From: Vibrio ruber DSM 16370
GTDB lineage: Bacteria; Pseudomonadota; Gammaproteobacteria; Enterobacterales; Vibrionaceae
Assembly (NCBI RefSeq): GCF_900163965.1
Contig: NZ_FULE01000044.1
Span: 1-64,000, forward strand
DNA length: 64,000 nucleotides
Direction: 5' to 3'
Shown here: piece after piece, positions 52,784 through 61,874 of the stretch
Numbering within the stretch: position 1 is the stretch's first letter
How the letters are laid out: the number at the start of each line of letters is the position of its first letter
Notes under the pieces: generated by a model
Databases searched by the model: none
What the model was told of the DNA's origin: nothing
The model's input: only the letters and a program-made list of their open reading frames with translations
Position numbers and translations under genes: made by a program

Positions 52784-54694
52784 ATGATAAGAGTCAGTGA
52801 GTTTATCCGTGAGATTATATTATATATTGGTGGGATACATAATGTCCTTGGGGTAAACCACTGCTCAACTCGATTGAGATTTGATATTAATGATCTAGAA
52901 AAAGTGAATATAAATGCACTCAATAGAATTCCTAAAGTTGTTGAGGCATTTTACAGAGCAGGACAAGTTCAAATTATTATAGGAGATGATGTTAGTATTA
53001 TATATAAAGAATTATTGAGAACTTATGAAATCCCTGTTAAATGTCAATCAAGATTGATATTTAATCATAGTGACTCCTCATTAAAAGGAACTTTAAATAA
53101 ATTGATGTCCACGCTGGTTGGTATATTCCAACCTATTGTCCCTGCGATCATTGGTGCAGGTATGATTAAGGCTGGTTTGTTGCTCTTTGTTAGTCTTGAT
53201 TTTATAGATAAATCGAGTGATATCTATCAATTATTAAGTTTGATTTCTGACTCCATATATTATTTTCTACCGATACTACTTGCATTATCGTGCTCATATA
53301 AGTTTAACACAAATTCATTTTTATCTATCTCAATTGCAGGTGTTTTAGTTCATCCTGAACTTTTAAAGGTGTTGTTGAATAACAATATTATACAGATAGC
53401 TGGAATAGATATATCTTCTACACAATATGCATCATCGATTATTCCTATCATACTCACAATTTGGTTGATGTCTTATATTGAACGATTTTGTGATCATGTG
53501 ATACCAAGTATGGTTGCAATATTTTTAAAACCAGTCGTTATTTTAATTATTATTGTGCCAATCTCACTGACTATTTTAGGTCCTATTGGTAATTATATCG
53601 GAGATATGCTATCCAATTTCACGGTTTTTGTTCAGAGAGAATTTGGCTGGTTTGCGAATGCTCTTCTTGCTGCTTGTATGCCATTTTTTGTCATGTTTGG
53701 CATTCACAAAATATTCTATCCTATTGTGATATCAGCAATGGCTAAAACAGGGTATGATACATTGGTTCTTACCGCGATGTTAGCATCTAATGTTGCTCAG
53801 GGGGCTGGTGCTTTAACGGTTTGGTTATTCACACAGAGAAAGTCGATCAAGCAAATCGCATTACCTGCGGGGATAGCGTCGTTATTTGGTATTACCGAAG
53901 TTGCATTATATAGTGTCCACTTAAAAATTAGACAAGCATTTATTTGTTGTATGATTGGTGCTGCAACTTCCGGCTTGCTTGCCGGTATGTTCGGACTTAA
54001 AGCTTACGCAAATTTAGCCCCCGGATTAGTCACTTTACCTATGTTTATTGATGATGGATTAAATTTCCAATATTCTTTGATAGTCATATTTACTTCTATT
54101 TTGGTTACATCTGCCTCTATATATTTATGGAATTTGAAAACTGGATTCCTTTCTGCGGTCAATGAATCTGATGAGACAAGTAACATTGATGATATTACAG
54201 ACAGGGAAGAGCATGATAATAAAATAAAAAATTCCAATAAACTAGCAGATCGGACCGTTATCTTTTCACCGATGTTTGGTGAGTTACGTCTATTAGATGA
54301 AATAAATAACGAAGATTTGAGAAACGGTAAAGGGGTTGCCATATTTCCCACTCAAGGCATTATCAGAGCACCATTTGATGGCGTTATCACCTCAAAATCT
54401 GAAAGTAATCATTCAATAAGTTTAACTTCAATAGAAGGTGTTGAGTTACTGATATGTGTCGGTGTGAATCAACGCCAAACGAATTCAGATTTATTTTCCT
54501 CATATATTGATGTGGGAGATTATGTAGAGCTTGGTGATAAACTGATTGAATTTGATATTGAGAAAATGATCAAACATAATATGGATATTCTAAGTGTGGT
54601 AATTGTTACCAATTCGTCCGACTATGTTGATGTTATTTCAAATATAGAAACAAATAGCATAAAACCAAGTAAGCCTTTGCTTACAATATTATAA
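52784..54694 (+). CDS. PTS beta-glucoside permease EIIBCA with altered EIIA active site
   Basis: 636 residues in B-C-A order like BglF. EIIB has Cys27 (NHCSTRLRF). EIIC at about 100-455 is a clear paralogue of the preceding permease. EIIA at about 490-636 has GVAIFPTQGIIRAPFDGVITSKSESNH. His543 corresponds to Crr His75, but the phospho-acceptor position 15 residues later (Crr His90, usually LIH or VHFG) is Cys558 in ELLICVGVN. The EIIA domain should therefore not accept phosphate from HPr unless the cysteine substitutes. The gene is strongly AT-rich. Confidence 0.92.
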   Translation: MIRVSEFIREIILYIGGIHNVLGVNHCSTRLRFDINDLEKVNINALNRIPKVVEAFYRAGQVQIIIGDDVSIIYKELLRTYEIPVKCQSRLIFNHSDSSLKGTLNKLMSTLVGIFQPIVPAIIGAGMIKAGLLLFVSLDFIDKSSDIYQLLSLISDSIYYFLPILLALSCSYKFNTNSFLSISIAGVLVHPELLKVLLNNNIIQIAGIDISSTQYASSIIPIILTIWLMSYIERFCDHVIPSMVAIFLKPVVILIIIVPISLTILGPIGNYIGDMLSNFTVFVQREFGWFANALLAACMPFFVMFGIHKIFYPIVISAMAKTGYDTLVLTAMLASNVAQGAGALTVWLFTQRKSIKQIALPAGIASLFGITEVALYSVHLKIRQAFICCMIGAATSGLLAGMFGLKAYANLAPGLVTLPMFIDDGLNFQYSLIVIFTSILVTSASIYLWNLKTGFLSAVNESDETSNIDDITDREEHDNKIKNSNKLADRTVIFSPMFGELRLLDEINNEDLRNGKGVAIFPTQGIIRAPFDGVITSKSESNHSISLTSIEGVELLICVGVNQRQTNSDLFSSYIDVGDYVELGDKLIEFDIEKMIKHNMDILSVVIVTNSSDYVDVISNIETNSIKPSKPLLTIL

Positions 54695-54706
54695 TTATAT
54701 GGTGAT

Positions 54707-55552
54707 ATGAATATGAAAATTATAAAAGTTTTAAACATAAGTGTTGTTCTTGTAAAAAGAGATGACAATCAAGAAGTTATTGTATTTGGAAAAGGCATTG
54801 GCTTCAAAAGCAAGCCGGGTGATCGAGTTAATCCGGACGATATTGAAAAAACATACATACTGGAAAGTGAATCCGTAACATTAGATGTGATTGACTTACT
54901 GAGAGATATCCCCGGAGAGTTCCTGTCTTTGGTGAGTGAAATTGTTGAACATTCTGAATCAGTGTTAAAAGTATCCTTATACGAGCATATTTATGTTTCA
55001 CTTATTGATCACTTATATTTCGCAGCTAAAAGATTAGAAAAAAATATGCCTATCTCTAATCGAATGCATTGGGAAATACAAAAGCTATATCCTATTGAAT
55101 ATAGCTTAGGCAAACATGCATTAATACTTGCTAAGCAATATTTAGATGTCGATTTTCCTGAAGAAGAGGCATCTAATATCGCATTCCATCTGATTAACGC
55201 ACAGCAGATTGATCAAAATATGAATCAGGTGATGTTGCTAGCAAGCATTGTGAAGAATATTTTAAATATTGTCAAAATGACATTTGATGTTGAATTTGAT
55301 ACGTTTTCAGTAAACTATTCTCGCTTTGTCAATCATTTGCAGTTTTTTGCTCAAAGACTAGTGGGCGATAAAATGTTGAAGAGCGATGATGATGAGTTTT
55401 TAATGAGTGCAATACATAAGTACAATGAAGAATATGAGTGTGCATTATCGATTAGTGATTATGTTAAAGCTCGATTTGAGCGCTCAATTCCAAATGAAGA
55501 ACTTTTGTATTTAATTATTCATATTAATCGAGTAATTGTAAGAGATAAATAA
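54707..55552 (+). CDS. bglG: BglG/LicT-family transcriptional antiterminator
   Basis: 281 residues. An N-terminal CAT RNA-binding domain (about 1-58; MNMKIIKVLNISVVLV) is followed by PRD1 (about 65-170) and PRD2 (about 175-281). The four regulatory histidines are present: His102 (IDHLYFA), His161 (AFHLINA), His210 (VNHLQFF) and His272 (IIHINRV). It should bind the RAT at 51275 and prevent leader termination when substrate is present, with PTS phosphorylation setting its activity. It lies 12 bp after the EIIBCA gene and 9 bp before the glycosidase. Confidence 0.94.
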   Translation: MNMKIIKVLNISVVLVKRDDNQEVIVFGKGIGFKSKPGDRVNPDDIEKTYILESESVTLDVIDLLRDIPGEFLSLVSEIVEHSESVLKVSLYEHIYVSLIDHLYFAAKRLEKNMPISNRMHWEIQKLYPIEYSLGKHALILAKQYLDVDFPEEEASNIAFHLINAQQIDQNMNQVMLLASIVKNILNIVKMTFDVEFDTFSVNYSRFVNHLQFFAQRLVGDKMLKSDDDEFLMSAIHKYNEEYECALSISDYVKARFERSIPNEELLYLIIHINRVIVRDK

Positions 55553-55561
55553 GGAGCTAAA

Positions 55562-57019
55562 ATGTCCGAAGTGATGAGAAATTTCCCAAACGAATTTTTG
55601 TGGGGAGGTGCAATAGCCGCTAATCAGGTCGAAGGAGCTTGGAATATTGATGGTAAGGGAATATCAACGGCAGATATAGCAACTTATAAAAAAAATCTAT
55701 CAAAGGGTGACTACGCAAAACATAATGCTGTTGATGAACAGCAAATTAAAGATGCAATGGCATCTGTATCAACAGATGAATACCCGAAACGTAGAGGGAT
55801 TGATTTCTATCATAGATATAAAGATGATGTTGCCTTGATGGGGCAGTTGGGAATTAAAGCGTTACGTTTTTCAATTGCATGGACTCGAATTTATCCTCAT
55901 GGTGATGAGACGCAGCCAAATGAAGCAGGTCTAGCATATTATGATCGTTTAATTGATGCGTTAATTGAACAGAATATTACGCCTGTAGTCACTTTATCTC
56001 ATTATGAAATGCCAATGCATTTAGTGAATAAATATGGTGGATGGTCTTCTCGTCAGGTTGTCGGTTTTTTTGAACGCTTATGTGTGACTTTATTTGAACG
56101 CTACAAAGAAAAAGTTAAATATTGGATCACATTTAATGAAATTGATAGTATTGTCCGCCATCCATTCAGTAGTGGTGGTATTATTCCACATCGCTTTGAG
56201 AATGTAGAGCAAGCAGTTTATGATGGCCTCCACCATCAATTTATTGCAAGTGCTATTGCGGTTAAACATTGTAAAGAAATTATACCTGATGCACAGATCG
56301 GCTGTATGTTAACAAGCCTGCTCACTTATCCGCATACTTGTAATCCTGATGATGTGTTCGCAGCACATTGGAATAATCAATTTAATTATTTCTTTACTGA
56401 TGTTCAAGTAAGGGGCGCTTATCCTAAATATATTCAACGCTATTTTAATGATAAAGGAATAGAAATAAAACTAGAAGAGGGGGATGAAGCTTTACTCTAT
56501 AATAATACTGTAGATTTCATTTCTTTTAGTTATTACAACTCTTTCGTGACAAGTGCGGATAGTGAGGGTTTGGAAACCGTCAGTGGTAACACGATGGGTG
56601 GAATAAAGAACCCATACTTGCCTGTATCTGAATGGGGCTGGCAAATTGATCCGCTTGGTTTGAGAATCGCACTCAATAATTTATATTCGCGTTACCAGAA
56701 ACCACTCTTTATTGTGGAAAATGGACTGGGTGCATATGACAAAGTTGAAGATGATGGCTCGATTATCGATGACTATCGAATTCAATATTTACGGGCTCAT
56801 ATAGAACAGATGCACGAAGCGATTTTAGACGGTGTTGAACTCATGGGATATACATTGTGGGGGATCATTGACTTGATTAGTTATTCTTCGTCAGAGATGG
56901 AGAAGCGATATGGTTTAATTTACGTAGATCAGGATAATGATGGTAATGGGACTTTAGAAAGGAAAGTGAAAAAAAGTTTCTCATGGTATAAAAATGTCAT
57001 TGAAGATAATGGCTTATAA
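55562..57019 (+). CDS. 6-phospho-beta-glucosidase (GH1)
   Basis: 485 residues, a complete GH1 barrel. It begins FPNEFLWGGAIAANQVEGAW. The acid/base Glu is in ITFNEID and the nucleophile Glu in FIVENGLGAYD; YTLWGIIDLIS and the end region RYGLIYVDQDNDG..ERKVKKSFSWYKNVI are typical of phospho-beta-glucosidases. It cleaves beta-glucoside-6-phosphates delivered by the PTS permeases. AAGGAG precedes the ATG. It is the last gene of the operon and is AT-rich like the rest. Confidence 0.94.
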   Translation: MSEVMRNFPNEFLWGGAIAANQVEGAWNIDGKGISTADIATYKKNLSKGDYAKHNAVDEQQIKDAMASVSTDEYPKRRGIDFYHRYKDDVALMGQLGIKALRFSIAWTRIYPHGDETQPNEAGLAYYDRLIDALIEQNITPVVTLSHYEMPMHLVNKYGGWSSRQVVGFFERLCVTLFERYKEKVKYWITFNEIDSIVRHPFSSGGIIPHRFENVEQAVYDGLHHQFIASAIAVKHCKEIIPDAQIGCMLTSLLTYPHTCNPDDVFAAHWNNQFNYFFTDVQVRGAYPKYIQRYFNDKGIEIKLEEGDEALLYNNTVDFISFSYYNSFVTSADSEGLETVSGNTMGGIKNPYLPVSEWGWQIDPLGLRIALNNLYSRYQKPLFIVENGLGAYDKVEDDGSIIDDYRIQYLRAHIEQMHEAILDGVELMGYTLWGIIDLISYSSSEMEKRYGLIYVDQDNDGNGTLERKVKKSFSWYKNVIEDNGL

Positions 57020-57042
57020 TTAAGCTGTAGTGCAAGAAGAAT

Positions 57043-57097
57043 GATGAACACCTTACCTGAGTCATATCAATCCGATTTTTCCCCCAAGGTGTTCATC
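57043..57097. terminator. Inverted repeat after the beta-glucoside operon
   Basis: The 12-bp arms GATGAACACCTT and AAGGTGTTCATC lie 31 bp apart between convergent genes, with a T-rich loop. It probably acts as a transcript end for one or both. Confidence 0.5.
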
Positions 57098-57117
57098 GTT
57101 CAGCCGCAGACATTCAC

Positions 57118-57504
57118 TCAGTGGCTATATTGTGCCAATAAACGTTTCAATGCATCCGGGTCTTGCTGTGCAAGCTTATCCAAAGCATCTTTTGCAGTGT
57201 TTCTTATATTCTCCTGATGCGTTTTTTTCACCGTTTCAACTTTATCCAAAAGTTTAGTCAGTTCTGCAACCTCTTTGCTTTTACTATTCTTACTTAACTC
57301 AAGAACCACCTTGGCTAGCAAACCTAGCTGAGTACCGTAACTTGCAACATGACTCACGATCTCTTTTTCTATCGCTTGATTGCCGGCAAAATTCAGTTCG
57401 ATTTGGGGGGATAAAAAGTTATTCCGGGCGTTAATCTCTTGTTCAACCGCGCCGCTTAACGGTAAGTAGATGTCTTTTAACCAAAATGTAAACCATGGAT
57501 TCAT
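57118..57504 (-). CDS. Hypothetical helical protein
   Basis: 128 residues, no signal peptide. An amphipathic, helix-rich sequence with LLAKVVLELSKNSKSKEVAELTKLLDKVETVKKTHQENIRNTAKDALDKLAQQ suggests coiled coil. I do not recognise the family. The upstream frame (to 57783) overlaps the GNAT gene; AAGGTG six bases before ATG 57504 fixes the start. Confidence 0.75.
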   Translation of the reverse strand: MNPWFTFWLKDIYLPLSGAVEQEINARNNFLSPQIELNFAGNQAIEKEIVSHVASYGTQLGLLAKVVLELSKNSKSKEVAELTKLLDKVETVKKTHQENIRNTAKDALDKLAQQDPDALKRLLAQYSH

Positions 57505-57628
57505 ATCTTTCACCTTAATCAATGTGATGTACTGATATGACAATAGTTCACTTTGCGATGGTATGTGTTTGATTGAATATAATAAGTGTGATTTTCTACG
57601 TTCATCACGCAGTATGATGGTGATGACA

Positions 57629-58141
57629 TCAATCCCTTTGCCGCATGCTGGCATCAATTTCCAGTTGCCAGTAGCCGACGGAAATGTGTCGGTTAAACTT
57701 GAAGCCGATATCGTGGAACTCACCGACCTGATTAAACCCCAAAGATTCATGTAACCGAACACTGGGTCGGTTCGGCAGGGCAATCACACCCATTATGTTT
57801 TTAATCCCCTGCTGTTTCAGGCGCTCGATAAGTTTGCGATATAATGTCAGTCCGAAGCCCTTTCCTACAGCCGTGGGTGATAAGTAAATAGTCGATTCTA
57901 CGGTAAATCTGTATGCAGAACGGACATGCCAAGGGCTGGCATAAGCATACCCAATCACTTCATGATCAACTTCTAACACCAGACATGGGAACCCTGTGTC
58001 CAAGATCTTTTGCAGCCGTGCGCCCATTTGATCGACTGATAAGGGCTGCTCTTCAAAGGTGATGGTTGTATCCCGGATAAAATGATTGTAAATCGCGGTG
58101 ATCGCCGCAGCGTCATTTAAATGTGCGTTTCTGATATTCAT
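57629..58141 (-). CDS. GNAT N-acetyltransferase, phosphinothricin/methionine-sulfoximine type
   Basis: 170 residues. IRNAHLNDAAAITAIYNHFIRDTTITFEEQPLS is the start of the Pat/Bar/YncA group. The acetyl-CoA loop VGKGFGLTLYRKLIERLKQQG and the conserved NRPSVRLHESLGFNQVGEFHDIGFKF support this. Members acetylate phosphinothricin, methionine sulfoximine or other small amines. It stands alone. Confidence 0.9.
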   Translation of the reverse strand: MNIRNAHLNDAAAITAIYNHFIRDTTITFEEQPLSVDQMGARLQKILDTGFPCLVLEVDHEVIGYAYASPWHVRSAYRFTVESTIYLSPTAVGKGFGLTLYRKLIERLKQQGIKNIMGVIALPNRPSVRLHESLGFNQVGEFHDIGFKFNRHISVGYWQLEIDASMRQRD

Positions 58142-58168
58142 GCGTCCTCCCTGACACTAAAAATCTGA

Positions 58169-58777
58169 TTATGACCCGACCCATTTACTAATGCCAATCG
58201 CTTCCATAATAAATTCGACAGACAACGCAGCCAGTATCATCCCCATCACTCGGGTCAGCAGAGACGCCCCGCCAATACCAATGATTCTGATAATTTTGCC
58301 CGAGAAAATCAGTAAAAACAGTGTCGCAGCTAAAACCGTCAACATCGTCAGCGATGTAACGACCTGCTCCTGAATCGTATAAATATTGTTATCTGTAATC
58401 AGAATGACGGCCAGAATGGCTCCGGGAGATGCTGTCGCAGGAATCGCGAGCGGAAACACGGCAATATCATGCAGCGGCTCTTGTGTTTCGTTTTGATTCC
58501 CATTGGAAAATATCATCTGGAGTCCGAACAAGAACAAAATGACGCCGCCAGCAACCTGAAATGAGATAAGGCTGATTCCCATCGCGCCAAGCAGTAACTG
58601 TCCGAGAACAATTGCACCGGTCAAAATGAGCGCGGCATAAAAAATAGTCTTATATGCCGTTTTTCTGCGCTCGGCGGCAGATAGCTTGGGTGTCATAGCC
58701 GCAAACAGCGCCATGGTACCAATTGGGTCAACCGTTGCCCAAATCACTAGAAAATCGTGTATTACCTTGTCTATCAC
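58169..58777 (-). CDS. MarC-family membrane protein (UPF0056)
   Basis: 202 residues with about six helices. FLVIWATVDPIGTMALFAAMTPKLSAAERRKTAYKTIFYAA is the MarC signature, with further conserved FPLAIPATASPGAILAVILI. Function is unknown. The frame extends upstream to a GTG at 58840, but family members begin near IDKVIHDFLVIW, so I use GTG 58777; AAGGA lies 11 bp before it. Confidence 0.87.
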   Translation of the reverse strand: MIDKVIHDFLVIWATVDPIGTMALFAAMTPKLSAAERRKTAYKTIFYAALILTGAIVLGQLLLGAMGISLISFQVAGGVILFLFGLQMIFSNGNQNETQEPLHDIAVFPLAIPATASPGAILAVILITDNNIYTIQEQVVTSLTMLTVLAATLFLLIFSGKIIRIIGIGGASLLTRVMGMILAALSVEFIMEAIGISKWVGS

Positions 58778-59189
58778 TGGCTTTGTAGTCCTTATTTCAT
58801 AATCAATGAGATGAATTTTCCTCTTGCGAGGGGCTGTCACGGAAGTGACGGATCATTTGTGTCGGAGGCATCGTGGCATCGACTAGAATAATGGTGATTA
58901 TCCTAAATCTTATGCGCAGAGATGGAAGTCTATGAGCCCTAAATATGACGAAAAATTAACGATCAATGCAATCTTTATTTTGTTAGTTTCTATTGCTGAA
59001 AGTGAAATACCGGTTTTAGCCCCCCACACCTTATAGGGCCACTTCTCGCACAGGTCACAGGGGGGAATTATTCTCATCGTTTCAATGCGCTGATTCAGTA
59101 TAGTCTTCTATGCTTAGGCTGACTGATGTTATCAATGAAATATGCGGTGAATATGACACTTCAAAGATTAAAAAAGTGAGAAAGCAATC
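58778..59189. other. Intergenic region between marC-like and GH114 genes
   Basis: 412 bp with divergent upstream sequences. A run CCCCCC at about 59021 and an A/T-rich stretch are the only notable features. I see no RNA gene or gene fragment. Confidence 0.4.
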
Positions 59190-60083
59190 ATGAAAAGAAT
59201 CGTCCAATCGGTATGTTTATCATGCGCGATGATGCTGAGTATCGCAGCCTGTCAGGCTAACCCTCAATCTTATCCATCACATGGCCTCACTTGGTGGTCT
59301 GTACCTCTCGGGCTGAGTTGGATGTGGCAGCTTCAGGATTATGAGAATTTTAAGATTGACCCAGAAATTGATGTTTATGATATTGACCTGTTTGAAGGAA
59401 GTGAAGGCAGCGCGCAGAGCTTGATTCACAGACTGAAATCAGCCAATAAAAAGGTCATTTGTTATTTCAGTGCCGGAACGCGAGAGGATTGGCGCAGTGA
59501 TGCCGGTGATTTTAGCGACAGCGCAGTGATTGCCGACGGAGATATGGACGACTGGCCGGGAGAAGTCTGGCTCAATATTGCCAATCGGGATGTGCTTGAA
59601 AACAATATTAAGCCGATCATGGCAAAGCGGCTCGATTTGGCAGCGGCAAGCGGTTGTGACGCTGTGGAGCCGGATAACGTCGATGCTTATGCGAATACGG
59701 ATGAAACGCACGGTATCATCAGCGCCGATGACCAGCTGAGATACAACCGTTGGTTAAGTGACGCCGCCCATCAGCGAGGCCTTGCTATCGGGCTCAAGAA
59801 TGATTTGCAGCAGCTTGATGCGTTAGTTGATCACTTTGATTTTGCGGTCAACGAACAATGTTATGCCTATGGGATTGAATGCGTTGACTATCAAGGAACG
59901 TTTCTCGCCAAAGGTAAACCGGTCTTTAACCAAGAATACTATACCAACGGTCGGGAAGGCGAAATTGACAAAAGCACGTTCATCTCTTCAGCATGTCGGT
60001 ATTTTCAGAGTGTCGGTATTTCGTCGTTGTGGAAGACGGGATATGCGTTAGATGGGGTTGGGGTGCGGTCTTGTGTGCATTAA
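59190..60083 (+). CDS. GH114-type (endo alpha-1,4-polygalactosaminidase-like) lipoprotein
   Basis: 297 residues. The lipoprotein signal ends in the lipobox IAAC (Cys21). A TIM-barrel-like domain follows with YDIDLFEGS, VICYFSAGTREDWRSDAGDF, GEVWLNIANRDVLENNIKPIMAKRLDLAAASGCDAVEPDNVDAY and VNEQCYAYGIECVDY, typical of the GH114 family. Family members hydrolyse galactosamine-rich polysaccharide. It likely sits on the outer membrane. It is unaccompanied by an exopolysaccharide locus here. Confidence 0.88.
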   Translation: MKRIVQSVCLSCAMMLSIAACQANPQSYPSHGLTWWSVPLGLSWMWQLQDYENFKIDPEIDVYDIDLFEGSEGSAQSLIHRLKSANKKVICYFSAGTREDWRSDAGDFSDSAVIADGDMDDWPGEVWLNIANRDVLENNIKPIMAKRLDLAAASGCDAVEPDNVDAYANTDETHGIISADDQLRYNRWLSDAAHQRGLAIGLKNDLQQLDALVDHFDFAVNEQCYAYGIECVDYQGTFLAKGKPVFNQEYYTNGREGEIDKSTFISSACRYFQSVGISSLWKTGYALDGVGVRSCVH

Positions 60084-60106
60084 GCATGGCTGTTGTGTTT
60101 TCAACC

Positions 60107-60459
60107 TCTGGCTTCGGAAATATGGCGCACAATTACGTTTTGCGGTTTCAGAGGCATTGGTGCTCTGTGTGCCTGTTACTCTTGCAGAGATGCAAGCGTA
60201 ACCAGAAGATCTTTTTTCTTTGCCTAGCCTCCGGCATCGAAATTTGACGCACAATCAGCGTCAGTGATTTCAGGAGCATCGGTGCTCAGTGCGCCAGTTC
60301 ATCTTTCAGAGATGAAAGACGAACCAGAAAATCTTTTTTGTTGGGCTTGGTCGTGCGCTTTCCAGAACCAGCTTTTACGGGCGTCCTGCCCGGAAAAGCC
60401 TAACCATTCATCCTTGAATGGTTTTCTTCGTTTAGTGGTTGATTTGAGTTGGGTGAAAT
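60107..60459 (+). repeat. Hairpin-repeat array, unit I
   Basis: Unit I has two copies of the A module (about 60107-60220 and 60228-60340) followed by the B module (60324-60459). The second A copy has the changed but still paired stems GACGC / GCGTC (60246-60262) and TCTTTC / GAAAGA (60302-60319). The B module keeps CGGGC / GCCCG and AACCATTC / GAATGGTT. Confidence 0.85.
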
Positions 60460-60938
60460 CTCTTTAAGGCGAAGCCAACTTGATCGATGCTCTCAGGGTG
60501 AAAAATCATGGACGATTTTTCAGGATTGCCTGAGCAGGATGCGAATCAATCCGACCCTGATTACGCGCGCTGAACTTAAACCTAGGCATTTTGGGGTACT
60601 TTTTCTGCTGTGAAAAAGTACCTGGGGCGCTTTCGGAGATGGCAATGAGATCGAAGAAAGTCATTGCGTCCCAAACCAGCAGCCTATCATTATTACCTTT
60701 CCAGCCTTTGGCTCCCAAATTTGACGCACAATTGCGTTCCTCAATTTCAGGAGCATCGGTGCTCAGTGCGCCAGTCACTCTTGCAAAGATGCAAGCGTAA
60801 CCAGAAGATCTTTTTTGTTTGGCTTGGGTGATCGCTTGCCAGAATCAGCTTTTACGGGCGTCCTGCCCGGAAAAGCCTAACCATTCTTCCTTGAATGGTT
60901 TTCTTCGTTTGGTGGTTGATTTGAGTTGGGTGAAACAT
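60460..60938 (+). repeat. Hairpin-repeat array, unit II
   Basis: A unit of about 479 bp in tandem with unit III; 60622-60938 and 61094-61410 are the same length (317 bp) and differ by about one base. Stems: GAAAAATC / GATTTTTC (60500-60521), GGTACTTTTTC / GAAAAAGTACC (60595-60622), ACGCA / TGCGT (60724-60737), GAGCA / TGCTC, and CTTGC / GCAAG (60780-60795), followed by the two B-module stems. Confidence 0.9.
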
Positions 60939-61410
60939 TCTTAAAAAGTCAATTTGGTCACTGAACTCAGGGGGAAAATTCAAGGATGAATTTTCAGGAT
61001 TGCTTGAGCAGGATGCGAATCAATCCGCCCCTGGTGACGTGCGCTGAACCCAAAAAGATGCTTTTGGTTCCTTTTGACATCCATCAAAAGGAACTGGGGC
61101 GCTTTCGGAGATGGCAATGAGATCGGAGAAAGTCATTGCGTCCCAAACCAGCAGCCTATCATTATTACCTTTCCAGCCTTTGGCTCCCAAATTTGACGCA
61201 CAATTGCGTTCCTCAATTTCAGGAGCATCGGTGCTCAGTGCGCCAGTCACTCTTGCAAAGATGCAAGCGTAACCAGAAGATCTTTTTTGTTTGGCTTGGG
61301 TGATCGCTTGCCAGAATCAGCTTTTACGGGCGTCCTGCCCGGAAAAGCCTAACCATTCTTCCTTGAATGGTTTTCTTCGTTTGGTGGTTGATTTGAGTTG
61401 GGTGAAACAT
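60939..61410 (+). repeat. Hairpin-repeat array, unit III
   Basis: A 472-bp unit. At the two positions where it differs most from unit II the stems are rebuilt with other bases: GAAAATTC / GAATTTTC (60974-60995) and GTTCCTTTTGA / TCAAAAGGAAC (61067-61094). All other stems are as in unit II. Confidence 0.9.
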
Positions 61411-61874
61411 AGCAAAAGCTAGAAAAGCTACCTATATCAAAAAATGTCATGTTTGTGTCAATTTTTTCTGGCGATTTTCTGTAACCTATTCAATGCTATG
61501 TAGAGTGTTTAGATGCTTAATTTCGAACAAATAGGGCTTATCCGAGATGTGCATGGCGGGTGGGAACGCTAGTCAATTATTTGTGAGCAAATTAGACAGC
61601 ATTGTGCTGTGGTTTCTGACGTAGTGATGTTTTTACCGAAATTTTGTCTTTCTTTTCATATGATTAGGGCAGAAGTTTCATTGGTTGGCGGTAAGTTATA
61701 CAGAAGCATTCCTATAGAGTGGTTCTGTATAATGAACTGTTATGTCATCCGAGGACTGGGTAATTATTCAACTATCGATCTCTGCGAAGACGGTATCCAG
61801 ACATAGTCACGTATCGGGCTGTCGCTGAAAAAGTGCGTCGACGGATATGAGGAAGACGCGAAGGGAATAAAAGT
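61411..61874. other. Region between the repeat array and the DUF3800 gene
   Basis: 464 bp without a convincing gene; a 65-codon frame at 61609-61806 has no homology I know. It has local stems CAGCA / TGCTG near 61597-61608 and GCGTC / GACGC near 61834-61858. AAGGGAA precedes the DUF3800 start. Confidence 0.4.

Noticed and set aside
60506..60778. Minus-strand ORF of 90 codons, with a similar one at 61020-61250
   Set aside because: Both lie wholly in the hairpin repeats; their similarity reflects the repeat, and the parts that differ between units follow stem pairing and not codon conservation.
60107..61410. CRISPR array
   Set aside because: The repeated units are hundreds of bases long with near-identical spacing parts; there are no short direct repeats separated by unique spacers.
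61609..61806. 65-codon ORF before the DUF3800 gene
   Set aside because: No homology, no ribosome binding site, and it lies in a stretch that may hold regulatory RNA.
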